Assembly: GCA_018066175.1 (NCBI GenBank)
Contig: JAGHRV010000009.1
Location: forward strand, 54,289 to 118,288
Direction of reading: 5' to 3'
DNA length: 64,000 nucleotides
From: Candidatus Colicola equi
Lineage (GTDB): Bacteria; Bacteroidota; Bacteroidia; Bacteroidales; Paludibacteraceae
In this document: one piece after another, positions 9,023 through 17,651 of the stretch
Position numbering within the stretch: position 1 is the first letter of the stretch
Layout of the letters: each line of letters starts with the position of its first letter
The notes under the pieces: generated by a model
What the model was told of the DNA's origin: nothing
The model's database searches: none
What the model saw: only the letters and a program-made list of their open reading frames with translations
Position numbers and translations under genes: made by a program

Positions 9023-9325
9023 ATGAAAAAAAGACAACATTATATTAATCTTCTGCGCGAATGTGCCCCTGAATTGGAAAAGCAATTCGGCATTACTTCG
9101 ATGTTATTATTTGGCTCGATAGCACGAGACGAACATCGGGTGGATAGCGATGTGGATTTGTTGGTAGATATGCCTCCCGTCATGTATAATGCTGTGGCAG
9201 CATCTAATTATTTAGAAAAACTATTAGGGCGAAAGGTTGATTTGATTAGAAATCATAAGACGCTTAAGCCTTCCTTTTTAGAACAAATTAAACAAGATGG
9301 AGTCCAAATCTATACAACAGCTTAA
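9023..9325 (+). CDS. mntA: MntA-like minimal nucleotidyltransferase antitoxin
   Basis: The 100-residue protein has the nucleotidyltransferase core motif GSIARDEHRVDSDVDLLVD at residues 31-49, with the two Asp residues of the GSxxR...SDxDL signature. In studied MntA-HepT systems this enzyme neutralises HepT by transferring AMP to a tyrosine of the toxin. The hepT reading frame overlaps its end by 29 bases, which fits coupled expression. The ATG at 9023 overlaps the TGA of a seven-codon open frame beginning at 9003. The promoter at 8954-8985 lies just upstream. Confidence 0.88.
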   Translation: MKKRQHYINLLRECAPELEKQFGITSMLLFGSIARDEHRVDSDVDLLVDMPPVMYNAVAASNYLEKLLGRKVDLIRNHKTLKPSFLEQIKQDGVQIYTTA

Positions 9326-9701
9326 ATTAATCCTTTTAACGTTAGAGGATATTGATGCGTCGATTACGCATTTAAAGAACTGGAATGCGGGAATACAGGA
9401 TTTTCTTGCCTTAGAAGAAACAGAAGAAGGGTTACAGAAGTTAGCAGCAGATGCAATGCTAATTGAAGCCATTGGAGAGGGAATTAAACAATTGGATAAA
9501 CGTACTGAAGGTAAACTTTTCAGCCTACAACCAAATATCCCCTGGCATTTAGTAATGGGAATGAGAGATAAGATCGCTCATGGTTATTTTGATTTAGATA
9601 TAGGTTACATTGAGGACGTTATCCTAAACGATATTGATCCATTACAAAATGCAATAAAATCGTTGATGCAGTATGTGAAGGAATTAATTGATAAAAAGTA
9701 A
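9297..9701 (+). CDS. hepT: HepT-like HEPN toxin (DUF86)
   Basis: The 134-residue all-helical protein carries the HEPN ribonuclease signature RDKIAHGYF near residue 98. This is the R-x4-H-x-Y motif of HepT, in which Arg and His act in RNA cleavage and the Tyr is the AMP acceptor for MntA. The upstream sequence fits DUF86 proteins (DAMLIEAIGEGIKQLD, then PNIPWHLVMGMRDKIAH). It overlaps mntA by 29 bases and lies 25 bases before the peptidase gene, so read-through into that gene is possible. The pair forms a type VII toxin-antitoxin module and may be intact, since all motif residues are present. Confidence 0.9.
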   Translation: MESKSIQQLKLILLTLEDIDASITHLKNWNAGIQDFLALEETEEGLQKLAADAMLIEAIGEGIKQLDKRTEGKLFSLQPNIPWHLVMGMRDKIAHGYFDLDIGYIEDVILNDIDPLQNAIKSLMQYVKELIDKK

Positions 9702-9726
9702 TTCTTTCTTTTGCAGAATTAGATAT

Positions 9727-11814
9727 ATGAGGAAAAAAATATTGATATGGATGCTGATGCTGATGCCGATAATGGCAAAGGCAGATATACTGGACGAGAT
9801 AATCAATCGGCAGTTTGATTCGAAGGCTCTCTCTGAATCGGTGTTGGATTCGATATTGAACGATAAGCAGAAACTGAGCGACGACGAGGCTTTGTTGCCG
9901 CAAAATCGCTATGGCATAGGGTACGAGAATAAGCAAAAGATGTTCCGCAATTCGTTCTGGGCGAATTACTACCTGATTGACCATAAGAAGAACGAACGCA
10001 TACCCTTATGCGATACCCTTGTGCGCGATGCTGCGATGTCGCCTAACGGTCAGTATATCGTGTATGGCAAGGGGCAAGACTTATACATCTACAAGACCTT
10101 ATACAAAACCGAAGTCGCCATTACGCAAAATGGCATGAACGGCAATCCTGTAGATGTGTTTAACGGTGTGAGCGATTGGCTATACGAGGAGGAATTTGGC
10201 ATTACACGGCTCTTCTCTTTCTCGCCGGACAGCAAGTTAGTTGCCTTTGTGAGATTGGACGAGCAGAACGTGCCGACTTTTACGTGGCAGGTTTATCGCG
10301 ATAAACAATACCCTGAGGCTCAGTCCCTGCGTTATCCCAAGGCAGGTCAGCCTAACGCGAAGGCGAGCGTATGCGTGTACGATATATCTACAAAAGGTAT
10401 CCGCACGATGAAACTGCCTGCCATGGATGAGGCCTATATACCGCGTCTAAGTTGGCGACAAGTGGGGGAGGAATACGAACTGATTATCGAACGAATCAAT
10501 CGTGACCAGAATCAAATGGAAGTGTTTGCCGGCAATCCTAAATCGACCGTCTGCACGATTCTATATAAGGAAAAAAGTGACCGCTACTTTATCGACTATG
10601 CCCACTTTGATGAGTGGCAATGGTTGAGCGACGGACGTTTTATCGCGCTGAGCGAGAAAAACGGCTGGCGACAACTCTTCCTGCATTCGGCGCAAGGGGC
10701 TGAGCAGAAAAAACTCACGCCTGCCGAGATGGATGTAACTCGCGTATATGGTATGGACGAAAAGAGTGGGGTTGTCTATTACGAGGCTGCGCCTAAGGCG
10801 GCTGAACGTCAGGCGTACGCCGTGAATATAAAAACCGCTAAATCCACTCGTCTCACTTCCGGAGAGGGTATGCATAGCCTCACTTTTGCCAAGAATATGA
10901 AACGGGCTGCGGACTTCTATCAGAATATCCATCAAGCCGGTCAATACACGTTGTATGACGTGTCGGCGGATCGACTGAAGGCCGTTTCTACAACTGCTTT
11001 TGATTCAATCAATACCTTCAATAAGGACCGTCAAACAGCGTGGGAGGCTACCGGTCTGCCCAATAAGCAGTTTATCCGTATTCCTACGGAACGAGGTGAC
11101 AGTCTGGATGCATGGATTATCCTGCCTAAGGACTATGCCGGCAAGAAGAGTCCGGTTGTGATGATGCAATATAGCGGTCCCGCCAGTCAGCGCGTGCTCA
11201 ACCAATGGCGGCATCGCTTTGGTCATTACCTGGCTGCACAAGGCTATATCGTGGTGAATGCCGACCCGCGCGGAACGGATTGTCGCGGACGCCAATGGCG
11301 CAACGAGACGTATATGCGATTGGGACAAAAAGAGGCCGAAGATCAATTAAGTGTAGCCAAATACGTGCAATCGCAGTCATACATGGATGCTAATCGCATT
11401 GCCATGATAGGATGGAGTTATGGCGGATTCCAGACGATTCGCACGATGATGGAGCAGACCGAACCGATTATCGGTTGTGGCGTAGCGATTGCTCCTGTTA
11501 CCGATTGGGGACTATATGACACCGGCTATACGGAGCGTTTCATGCGTCGGCCACAGGTGAATGAAAGAGGATACGAAGGGGCTAATCTGACTGCCATGGC
11601 AGATAGACTGCAAGGACGGCTGTTGCTCGTTCATGCCACCGGCGACGATAATGTACATTGGCACAACACCCTCTTGCTATCCGATGCGTTGGTTCGTGCC
11701 GGCAAGCAGTTTGATACGCAGTTATACATCGATGATAATCACTCGTTGCTGGATAAGGTCAATAATCGCCACCTGCACGAGAAAATACTTCAGTTCTTGA
11801 CTACTAACTTATGA
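9727..11814 (+). CDS. S9B dipeptidyl-peptidase IV-like serine peptidase
   Basis: The mature protein is exported: it starts MRKKILIWMLMLMPIMAKA, a signal peptide, and I therefore place the start at the ATG at 9727 rather than at an upstream in-frame ATG. The N-terminal half is the DPP-IV beta-propeller region. The C-terminal alpha/beta hydrolase domain has the catalytic Ser in GWSYGGF (about residue 564), Asp in ATGDDNVH (about 640) and His in DDNHS (about 671). DPP-IV enzymes remove Xaa-Pro or Xaa-Ala dipeptides in the periplasm and serve peptide use in Bacteroidota. At 695 residues it has the usual family length. Its stop overlaps the start of ddh by four bases. Confidence 0.92.
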   Translation: MRKKILIWMLMLMPIMAKADILDEIINRQFDSKALSESVLDSILNDKQKLSDDEALLPQNRYGIGYENKQKMFRNSFWANYYLIDHKKNERIPLCDTLVRDAAMSPNGQYIVYGKGQDLYIYKTLYKTEVAITQNGMNGNPVDVFNGVSDWLYEEEFGITRLFSFSPDSKLVAFVRLDEQNVPTFTWQVYRDKQYPEAQSLRYPKAGQPNAKASVCVYDISTKGIRTMKLPAMDEAYIPRLSWRQVGEEYELIIERINRDQNQMEVFAGNPKSTVCTILYKEKSDRYFIDYAHFDEWQWLSDGRFIALSEKNGWRQLFLHSAQGAEQKKLTPAEMDVTRVYGMDEKSGVVYYEAAPKAAERQAYAVNIKTAKSTRLTSGEGMHSLTFAKNMKRAADFYQNIHQAGQYTLYDVSADRLKAVSTTAFDSINTFNKDRQTAWEATGLPNKQFIRIPTERGDSLDAWIILPKDYAGKKSPVVMMQYSGPASQRVLNQWRHRFGHYLAAQGYIVVNADPRGTDCRGRQWRNETYMRLGQKEAEDQLSVAKYVQSQSYMDANRIAMIGWSYGGFQTIRTMMEQTEPIIGCGVAIAPVTDWGLYDTGYTERFMRRPQVNERGYEGANLTAMADRLQGRLLLVHATGDDNVHWHNTLLLSDALVRAGKQFDTQLYIDDNHSLLDKVNNRHLHEKILQFLTTNL

Positions 11815-12674
11815 AAATAATCATTATTGGCACAGGAAATATCGGTTCGGCAGCCATCAAAGCTGTTCAAGCCGCACCCGATATGGATTTGGTTGGGGTG
11901 TTCCATCATAACGAGATGGAGGCTATTGCCCGCTTGCCGCACGTGGATGTGGCGTTGCTGTGTTTGCCCACACGCGAGGCTCCCATCTTTGCCAAACAAC
12001 TCAATCAAATGGGAATCAACACGGTGGATTCGTTTGATATACACACCCAAATAGCCGATGTCCGTCGTCAGTTAATGCCTATTGCTCAAACCAACAAGGT
12101 CGTCAGCATCATCTCTGCCGGTTGGGATCCGGGTTCGGACTCGATGGTAAGAGCCTTATTAGAAGTGCTTGCTCCTGAAGGACAGTCCTATACTAACTTT
12201 GGTCCGGGACGTTCCATGGGACATACTGTCGCCGCCAAAGCCATACAGGGTGTTAAGAATGCTTTAAGTATAACTCTGCCGTTAGGACAAGGTAAACATG
12301 GCAGACATGTGTATATCGAATTGGAAGACGGATACGATTTTGAGGATGTGCGTCGCCGTCTATTAGCCGATGATTACTTTGCTCATGACGAGACCGAAGT
12401 GGAAAGGGTGGATGATGTAGAGAAATTCCAAACCACGGCGCATGGCGTGCTGTTGGAGCGGAGTGGAGTAGCGGCAGGTAAGGATGACCAGCAACTCAAA
12501 TTTGAGATGCGTATCGATAATCCATCTCTTACGGCTCAGTTCATGGTGGGCTGCGCTCGTGCCGCGTATCGGCTGCAACAAGAGGGACGATATGGGTGCT
12601 ACACAACGATTGAATTGGCTCCCGTATGGATGCTGCCCGGTGAGGTAGAAGACAATGTGAAACGATTAGTTTAG
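11811..12674 (+). CDS. ddh: meso-Diaminopimelate D-dehydrogenase
   Basis: The 287-residue protein begins with a Rossmann NADP-binding motif ([12 protein letters not shown]) and contains [11 protein letters not shown] near residue 103 and [11 protein letters not shown] near residue 128, which are typical of diaminopimelate dehydrogenase. The enzyme makes meso-diaminopimelate from tetrahydrodipicolinate in one reductive amination step, bypassing the succinylase or acetylase branch, and so feeds lysine and peptidoglycan synthesis. It starts with an ATGA overlap on the preceding peptidase gene and is followed 64 bases later by thrS. Confidence 0.93.
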   Translation: MKIIIIGTGNIGSAAIKAVQAAPDMDLVGVFHHNEMEAIARLPHVDVALLCLPTREAPIFAKQLNQMGINTVDSFDIHTQIADVRRQLMPIAQTNKVVSIISAGWDPGSDSMVRALLEVLAPEGQSYTNFGPGRSMGHTVAAKAIQGVKNALSITLPLGQGKHGRHVYIELEDGYDFEDVRRRLLADDYFAHDETEVERVDDVEKFQTTAHGVLLERSGVAAGKDDQQLKFEMRIDNPSLTAQFMVGCARAAYRLQQEGRYGCYTTIELAPVWMLPGEVEDNVKRLV

Positions 12675-12738
12675 AGAATTACAATTTGGCAAAGGAGGCA
12701 TTTGTGCGCCTCTACGCCGTAAACATTTGTACGTTTAT

Positions 12739-14709
12739 ATGATAAAAATTTCTTTTCCGGACGGTGGCGTCCGTGAGTTCGAGAGTGGCGTGACGCCGCT
12801 CCAAGTTGCTGAGAGTATCAGCAGTCGTTTAGCCCAAGAAATCCTTGTGGCAAGTATTAAAAACAATGCATCAGAAGGTAAATTTGTAATTACCGAACTC
12901 AATGCTCCTCTAACCGAAGATTGTGCAATTAAACTGCATAAATGGGAAGACGAAGAGGCTAAACATGCTTTCTGGCACACATCTTCTCACTTGATGGCAG
13001 AGGCATTACAAGAACTGTATCCAGGCATCCAATTCGGTATTGGTCCTGCTATTGAGAATGGTTTTTATTATGATGTTTATCCTGCCGAAGGACAAGTCAT
13101 CAGCGAGAAAGATTTTCCGCAGATTGAGGCCAAGATGATGGAACTGCATGCCAAGAAAGAAGTGCTGGTTAAGAAGTCCATTGCTAAAGCCGACGCCCTT
13201 AAGCAGTTCAGCGATAAGGGTCAGACCTACAAGTGCGAGTTGATCAATGACCTGGAGGAAGGCACTATTACCACGTATACCCAAGGTAATTTCACCGACC
13301 TATGCCGCGGTCCGCATATCCTTTCTACCGAACCTATCAAGGCTGTTAAAGTGCTCAGCTGCGCTGCTGCTTATTGGCGTGGCGACGAGACTCGTCCTAT
13401 GATGACTCGTATTTATGCCATTTCCTTCCCCAAGAAGAGCATGCTGGATGAATACCTCGCATTGCTGGAAGAAGCTAAGAAACGCGACCACCGCAAGATA
13501 GGTAAGGAATTAGACTTGTTTATGTTCTCAGATATGGTAGGTAAGGGTCTGCCTATTTGGTTGCCAAAAGGCACCGCCCTGCGTCTGCGCTTAGAGGACT
13601 TCCTCAAGAAAATACAAAAACAATATGGCTACCAGCAGGTAATTACGCCGCATATCGGCAGCAAGAACCTCTATATCACTTCCGGTCACTGGGATCACTA
13701 TGGCAAGGACTCCTTCCAACCCATCACCACTCCTGAGGAGGGTGAGGTATATATGCTGAAGCCGATGAACTGCCCTCACCACTGTGCTATCTTCAAGAAT
13801 AGTCCTCGTTCCTACAAGGACCTGCCTTTCCGCTGTGCAGAGTTTGGTACCGTTTACCGTTATGAACAGAGTGGTGAGTTACACGGCCTAACACGTGTGC
13901 GTTCGTTCACTCAAGACGATGCACATATCTTCTGCCGTCAAGACCAAGTTAAACAGGAGTTTATCCGCGTGATGGAGATTATCAATATCATCTTCAAATC
14001 GCTTAACTTTGAGAACTTTGAGGCCCAGATTTCTCTTCGTGACCCCAATAACCATACCAAGTATGTAGGAAGTGACGAAGTATGGGAGCATGCCGAGAAC
14101 GCTATTCGTGAGGCTTGTAAAGAAATGAATCTGCCTGCTACCGAGGTGGAAGGAGAGGCTGCTTTCTATGGACCTAAGTTAGACTTCATGGTGAAGGACG
14201 CTCTGGGTCGTCGCTGGCAGTTAGGTACTATTCAGGTCGATTATAACCTGCCTGAACGCTTCCAACTCGAATACACCGGCGAGGATAACCTCAAACACCG
14301 TCCTGTTATGATTCACCGTGCTCCGTTTGGTAGTATGGAACGCTTTGTGGCTGTGCTGATTGAGCATACCGCAGGTAAGTTCCCATTGTGGCTCACACCT
14401 GAACAGGCTGTGGTGCTGCCTATCTCCGAGAAGAGTAACGAGTACGCTTGGAAAGTGAAAGAGATTTTGGAGCAACAGGATGTTCGCGTATTGGTGGATG
14501 ACCGCAACGAGAAACTGGGACGTAAGATCCGCGATAACGAACTCAAACGTATCCCATATATGTTGATTGTGGGCGAGAAAGAAGCTGAACAAGGCTTGTT
14601 ATCCGTTCGTCAACAAGGTGCCGAAGAGAAGGGCCAAATGACCATTCAAGAGTTTGCGGACTTTGTTAACAAGACCGTTAACGACCAGATGAACGCTTAT
14701 ACCAAGTAA
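12739..14709 (+). CDS. thrS: Threonyl-tRNA synthetase
   Basis: The 656-residue protein has a TGS domain (residues 1-62), an editing domain with the [11 protein letters not shown] zinc motif, the class II catalytic core ([34 protein letters not shown], then [19 protein letters not shown]) and a C-terminal anticodon-binding domain starting near PLWLTPEQ. It charges tRNA-Thr. I use the ATG at 12739; an in-frame TTG at 12727 is less likely. No T-box leader is seen, as usual in Bacteroidota. Its stop is one base away from the stop of the opposed preA-like gene. Confidence 0.97.
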   Translation: MIKISFPDGGVREFESGVTPLQVAESISSRLAQEILVASIKNNASEGKFVITELNAPLTEDCAIKLHKWEDEEAKHAFWHTSSHLMAEALQELYPGIQFGIGPAIENGFYYDVYPAEGQVISEKDFPQIEAKMMELHAKKEVLVKKSIAKADALKQFSDKGQTYKCELINDLEEGTITTYTQGNFTDLCRGPHILSTEPIKAVKVLSCAAAYWRGDETRPMMTRIYAISFPKKSMLDEYLALLEEAKKRDHRKIGKELDLFMFSDMVGKGLPIWLPKGTALRLRLEDFLKKIQKQYGYQQVITPHIGSKNLYITSGHWDHYGKDSFQPITTPEEGEVYMLKPMNCPHHCAIFKNSPRSYKDLPFRCAEFGTVYRYEQSGELHGLTRVRSFTQDDAHIFCRQDQVKQEFIRVMEIINIIFKSLNFENFEAQISLRDPNNHTKYVGSDEVWEHAENAIREACKEMNLPATEVEGEAAFYGPKLDFMVKDALGRRWQLGTIQVDYNLPERFQLEYTGEDNLKHRPVMIHRAPFGSMERFVAVLIEHTAGKFPLWLTPEQAVVLPISEKSNEYAWKVKEILEQQDVRVLVDDRNEKLGRKIRDNELKRIPYMLIVGEKEAEQGLLSVRQQGAEEKGQMTIQEFADFVNKTVNDQMNAYTK

Positions 14710-14710
14710 G

Positions 14711-16156
14711 TTATTTCTTGATTCTACCTGCCGATTCTATGGCTTGTTGAGGACAAACCAGACGGCATAAATGGCAGCCGACGCAATTCTTTCCGATGAG
14801 CGTCGGCTTGCGGTTTGTATCAAAGGCTATGGCTTGGTGGCCGGCATCCTGGCACGCAATGAAACAACGACCGCAACCGATACATAAGTCTCTATTCCAC
14901 TTGGGGAAAGACTTGGTTTCACGGTCTAATTCGGATGGACGAACAAAAGACGATATTTCGCTGCCAACCAAATCGCGCAGGTGCTCAATATGATGGTCCG
15001 CCATGTAGGTGCGCAGTCCTAATATCATATCTTCTATGATGCGATAACCAAACTGCATGATAGAGGTGCAAACCTGTACATTAGCGCAGCCTAATTGGAT
15101 AAAATCCAATGCATCACGCCAAGTCGTTATACCACCTATGCCGGAAACCTCCATTTGATGGTTCTTGGTGAGCATAGGATTGGTGGTTAATTCCAATATA
15201 TGCCGTAACGCAATCGGCTTGATGGCACGACCCGAATAACCGGAAATAGTGCGTTTACCGCTTACTTTGCTGCGTTCAGACAGGGTAACGGACTTAATCG
15301 TATTGATAGCCGCTATGCCGTCAGCTCCGGCACAATAAGCCGCAAATGCCGGCTGCGAGATATGCGTGATATTGGGCGTCATCTTGGGAATCACAGGGAT
15401 ATTCACCGAATGCTTTACATAACCGGTGTAGAAGGCTACTAACTCTGGGTTTTGACCGACGTCCGAACCCATATTAGCCAATTTCATCTGCGGGCAGGAG
15501 AAATTGAGTTCAACCATATCCGCTCCTGCCGCTTCAGCACGCTTAGCCAACTCAATCCATTCCTCTTCGGTCTGCCCCATGATACTAGCTACAACCACCT
15601 TGGTGGGGTAGTTCTTCTTGAGTCGTGATATGATGGCAAAGTTCTCCTCCATAGGTTTTTCGGATAACTGTTCCATGTTGCGGAAGCCGTTCCAATGGTC
15701 ACTTTCGTCAAATCGCGGACTGACCTCCTTAATCTCCTGACTGGTAATCGTCTTATATACCACGCCGCCCCAGCCCCAATCAAAGGCACGAGCAATCATA
15801 TCATAGTCCGTACAAACGGCTGAAGAAGCCAAGAAGAAAGGATTTTCGCAATGCACACCACAGAAATCAATCTCTAACGACGGCAGCGTCTCGGGACGAG
15901 GAGCATGACCTAATTCGTTGACTTTCTTAGACAACTCTTTAATACGAATAGGGAAGTCGGTATGGATGCAAGCTTTCTCACAAGGTGCATCACAATCGGC
16001 ACAGGCCGAAGTGAGCCATTGGTAAGCATTGCGCTCGTCATCAAAACGGACGGCACGAATACCGCGAGCAGGGTGAAGATTTTTGGGACAAGCCGCATTA
16101 CAGGGCGATTGAACGCATAATAAACAACGTTCGGCTTCTTGGTGAATGTTAAGCAT
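14711..16156 (-). CDS. preA: PreA-like dihydropyrimidine dehydrogenase with N-terminal iron-sulfur domain
   Basis: Residues 100-390 match the FMN-containing PreA barrel (LEIDFCGVHCENPFFLASS, NFSCPQMKLANMGSDVGQNPELV, SGIGGI). Residues 430-481 hold two 4Fe-4S motifs (CIGCGRCFIAC and CVGCHLCRLVC). PreA with PreT reduces uracil and thymine. Here the first 85 residues carry extra Cys clusters (CLLCVQSPCNAACP, then CADCDAPCEKAC) like the N-terminal iron-sulfur domain of PreT or mammalian DPD, but the FAD and NAD(P)H domains are missing and no preT lies nearby. The electron donor is therefore unclear and the substrate is inferred. The start at ATG 16156 is placed just downstream of the promoter at 16185-16216. 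Confidence 0.88.
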   Translation of the reverse strand: MLNIHQEAERCLLCVQSPCNAACPKNLHPARGIRAVRFDDERNAYQWLTSACADCDAPCEKACIHTDFPIRIKELSKKVNELGHAPRPETLPSLEIDFCGVHCENPFFLASSAVCTDYDMIARAFDWGWGGVVYKTITSQEIKEVSPRFDESDHWNGFRNMEQLSEKPMEENFAIISRLKKNYPTKVVVASIMGQTEEEWIELAKRAEAAGADMVELNFSCPQMKLANMGSDVGQNPELVAFYTGYVKHSVNIPVIPKMTPNITHISQPAFAAYCAGADGIAAINTIKSVTLSERSKVSGKRTISGYSGRAIKPIALRHILELTTNPMLTKNHQMEVSGIGGITTWRDALDFIQLGCANVQVCTSIMQFGYRIIEDMILGLRTYMADHHIEHLRDLVGSEISSFVRPSELDRETKSFPKWNRDLCIGCGRCFIACQDAGHQAIAFDTNRKPTLIGKNCVGCHLCRLVCPQQAIESAGRIKK

Positions 16157-16184
16157 AGTAGTGATAATTAAGGTGATTTGACCA

Positions 16185-16216
16185 CAAAAGTACAAATAAA
16201 TTAGCATATACGCAAA
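16185..16216 (-). promoter_or_regulatory. Promoter of the preA-like gene
   Basis: On the minus strand TTTG (16216-16213) and TACTTTTG (16192-16185) are 20 bases apart. The -33 box continues as TTTGCGTATATGC, close to the palindrome seen at ffh and mntA. Confidence 0.75.
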
Positions 16217-16221
16217 TTTTT

Positions 16222-16253
16222 CTTGTTTATTTCAAAAATATTTTGTACTTTTG
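16222..16253 (+). promoter_or_regulatory. Promoter of the secreted nuclease gene
   Basis: CTTG (16222-16225) and TACTTTTG (16246-16253) are 20 bases apart. The predicted transcript start lies about 15 bases before the ATG at 16275. It is back to back with the preA promoter. Confidence 0.7.
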
Positions 16254-16274
16254 CACTCAAATACACATATTACC

Positions 16275-17651
16275 ATGAAAAAAAGTCTTTTTGTCGCTTT
16301 CTTTGCGATGTGCTTTTTATCCCTTTCTGCAGGGGGCGTTAAAGTTAGTATAGAACAACTCAATAAGGATGGCTGGATGCATTATAAAGGTCAGGCCATT
16401 ACCATTACTACACCCCTTGTGGTGTGTGGCACGATGTACGATAGTCTGATTCTGTCGGAGGAGCGATTATTTGTGCCCGAAGAAAAAGCCGTGGGTTTGG
16501 CACAGGGTGACAGTTCCGAATATTGGCGTTTGGCTAACTATAACCAACAGCATCGCATCAAATTAGAATGCCGTTATCCATATAGTCTCAATTTAGGTGC
16601 AACCGTCAAGAACCTGACGGCACGCGTGATGGGCGAAAGACACTTGCAGACCGGTGCTCAGCCGCGTTTTAAGAACTATAAGCCATCCATGAAACTGCCT
16701 GATATGAAGGGGGCAGATGTGGTGATTTGTGCGGCTAATATCCAGAATTATTTTGTGCATGTAGGAGGTTATGCTACCCGCCGCAATACGGTAGGTCAGC
16801 ACGCCTTACAATGCTATAAAGTGGCTTCTGCGCTTGTTCGCTTTAATGCCGATATATACACCATCTGTGAATTGGAACAAGGAGATGCCGCTCCGGCTGA
16901 ATTAGTGGCCAAGATGAACGAGTTATGCGGTAAGGATTGTTATGCGTTTGTGGTAACGGATACGTGCGATCGAGACACTATTTCGGTGGGATTCCTTTAT
17001 CGCAAAGATAAAGTGCGTCCATACGGCGCTCTGCGCTTTGCTTATCACGCAGAAGGAGACCCCACACAAATGCTGCAGGGCAATATCTACGCCCATCGTT
17101 TTATGCTGCAAGGATGGCAGGATATAGCCTCCGGCGAACGCTTCACCATCAGCCTTAATCACCCTCGTAGTAAGCGAGGTGATCCACATGTGGCTAATGA
17201 AAAACGTATGAATAACAGCCGTGCTATTTTGGCTGCATTAGAGGAGTATAAACAGACAGAGACCGACCCCGATTATCTGCTGTTAGGCGACTATAACGCG
17301 TACGCCCAAGAACAACCGCTACAAACGATTGTGAAGGCAGGCTATCAGGATATCAATTCAACAATGGCTCCCAACGACTACAGCTATTCTTACAAGGGCG
17401 AATGTGGGTACTTGGACCGTTGCTATGCTTCTCCCTCTATGGCTGCACAAATAGTGGCTATCAGTCCTGTGCATTGGAATACCGATTACTACTATTCGGC
17501 TGCGTACTATAGCAAGTACAACTACAAGAATCGCGAGATTCCTAAGTTAGCACCCAAGAAAATCCGCAGCGTGATGTCGCCCGCCGCTAAAAAGAATCGT
17601 TACTTCCGGTATTCGGACCACGATCCGTTGTTGATAGGAATAAAATTCTAA
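16275..17651 (+). CDS. Secreted endonuclease/exonuclease/phosphatase family protein
   Basis: The 458-residue protein has a signal peptide (MKKSLFVAFFAMCFLSLSAGG). Residues 150-450 form an endonuclease/exonuclease/phosphatase domain: AANIQNYFVHVGG near the N-end, YTICELEQGDAAPAEL with the metal-binding Glu, FTISLNHPRSKRGDP, LLLGDYNAYAQEQP with the Asp-Asn pair, and a final YSDHDPLLIGIKF with the catalytic DH pair. All key residues of a DNase I-like fold are present. Relatives are extracellular nucleases (ExeM/NucH type), so degradation of external DNA is the likely role. The ATG at 16275 gives a clean signal peptide. Its stop overlaps the opposed gene by four bases. Confidence 0.85.
   Translation: MKKSLFVAFFAMCFLSLSAGGVKVSIEQLNKDGWMHYKGQAITITTPLVVCGTMYDSLILSEERLFVPEEKAVGLAQGDSSEYWRLANYNQQHRIKLECRYPYSLNLGATVKNLTARVMGERHLQTGAQPRFKNYKPSMKLPDMKGADVVICAANIQNYFVHVGGYATRRNTVGQHALQCYKVASALVRFNADIYTICELEQGDAAPAELVAKMNELCGKDCYAFVVTDTCDRDTISVGFLYRKDKVRPYGALRFAYHAEGDPTQMLQGNIYAHRFMLQGWQDIASGERFTISLNHPRSKRGDPHVANEKRMNNSRAILAALEEYKQTETDPDYLLLGDYNAYAQEQPLQTIVKAGYQDINSTMAPNDYSYSYKGECGYLDRCYASPSMAAQIVAISPVHWNTDYYYSAAYYSKYNYKNREIPKLAPKKIRSVMSPAAKKNRYFRYSDHDPLLIGIKF

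Noticed and set aside
9688..9726. Upstream in-frame ATG for the DPP-IV-like peptidase
   Set aside because: It overlaps hepT and places 13 polar residues before a good signal peptide; the ATG at 9727 is preferred.
12676..12735. T-box or attenuator before thrS
   Set aside because: Only a 5-bp stem is visible and T-box control of thrS is not known in Bacteroidota.
15400..15520. Loss of the catalytic cysteine loop in the PreA-like protein
   Set aside because: The segment NMGSDVGQNPE has the same Val as I recall for E. coli PreA, so it is not a special feature.
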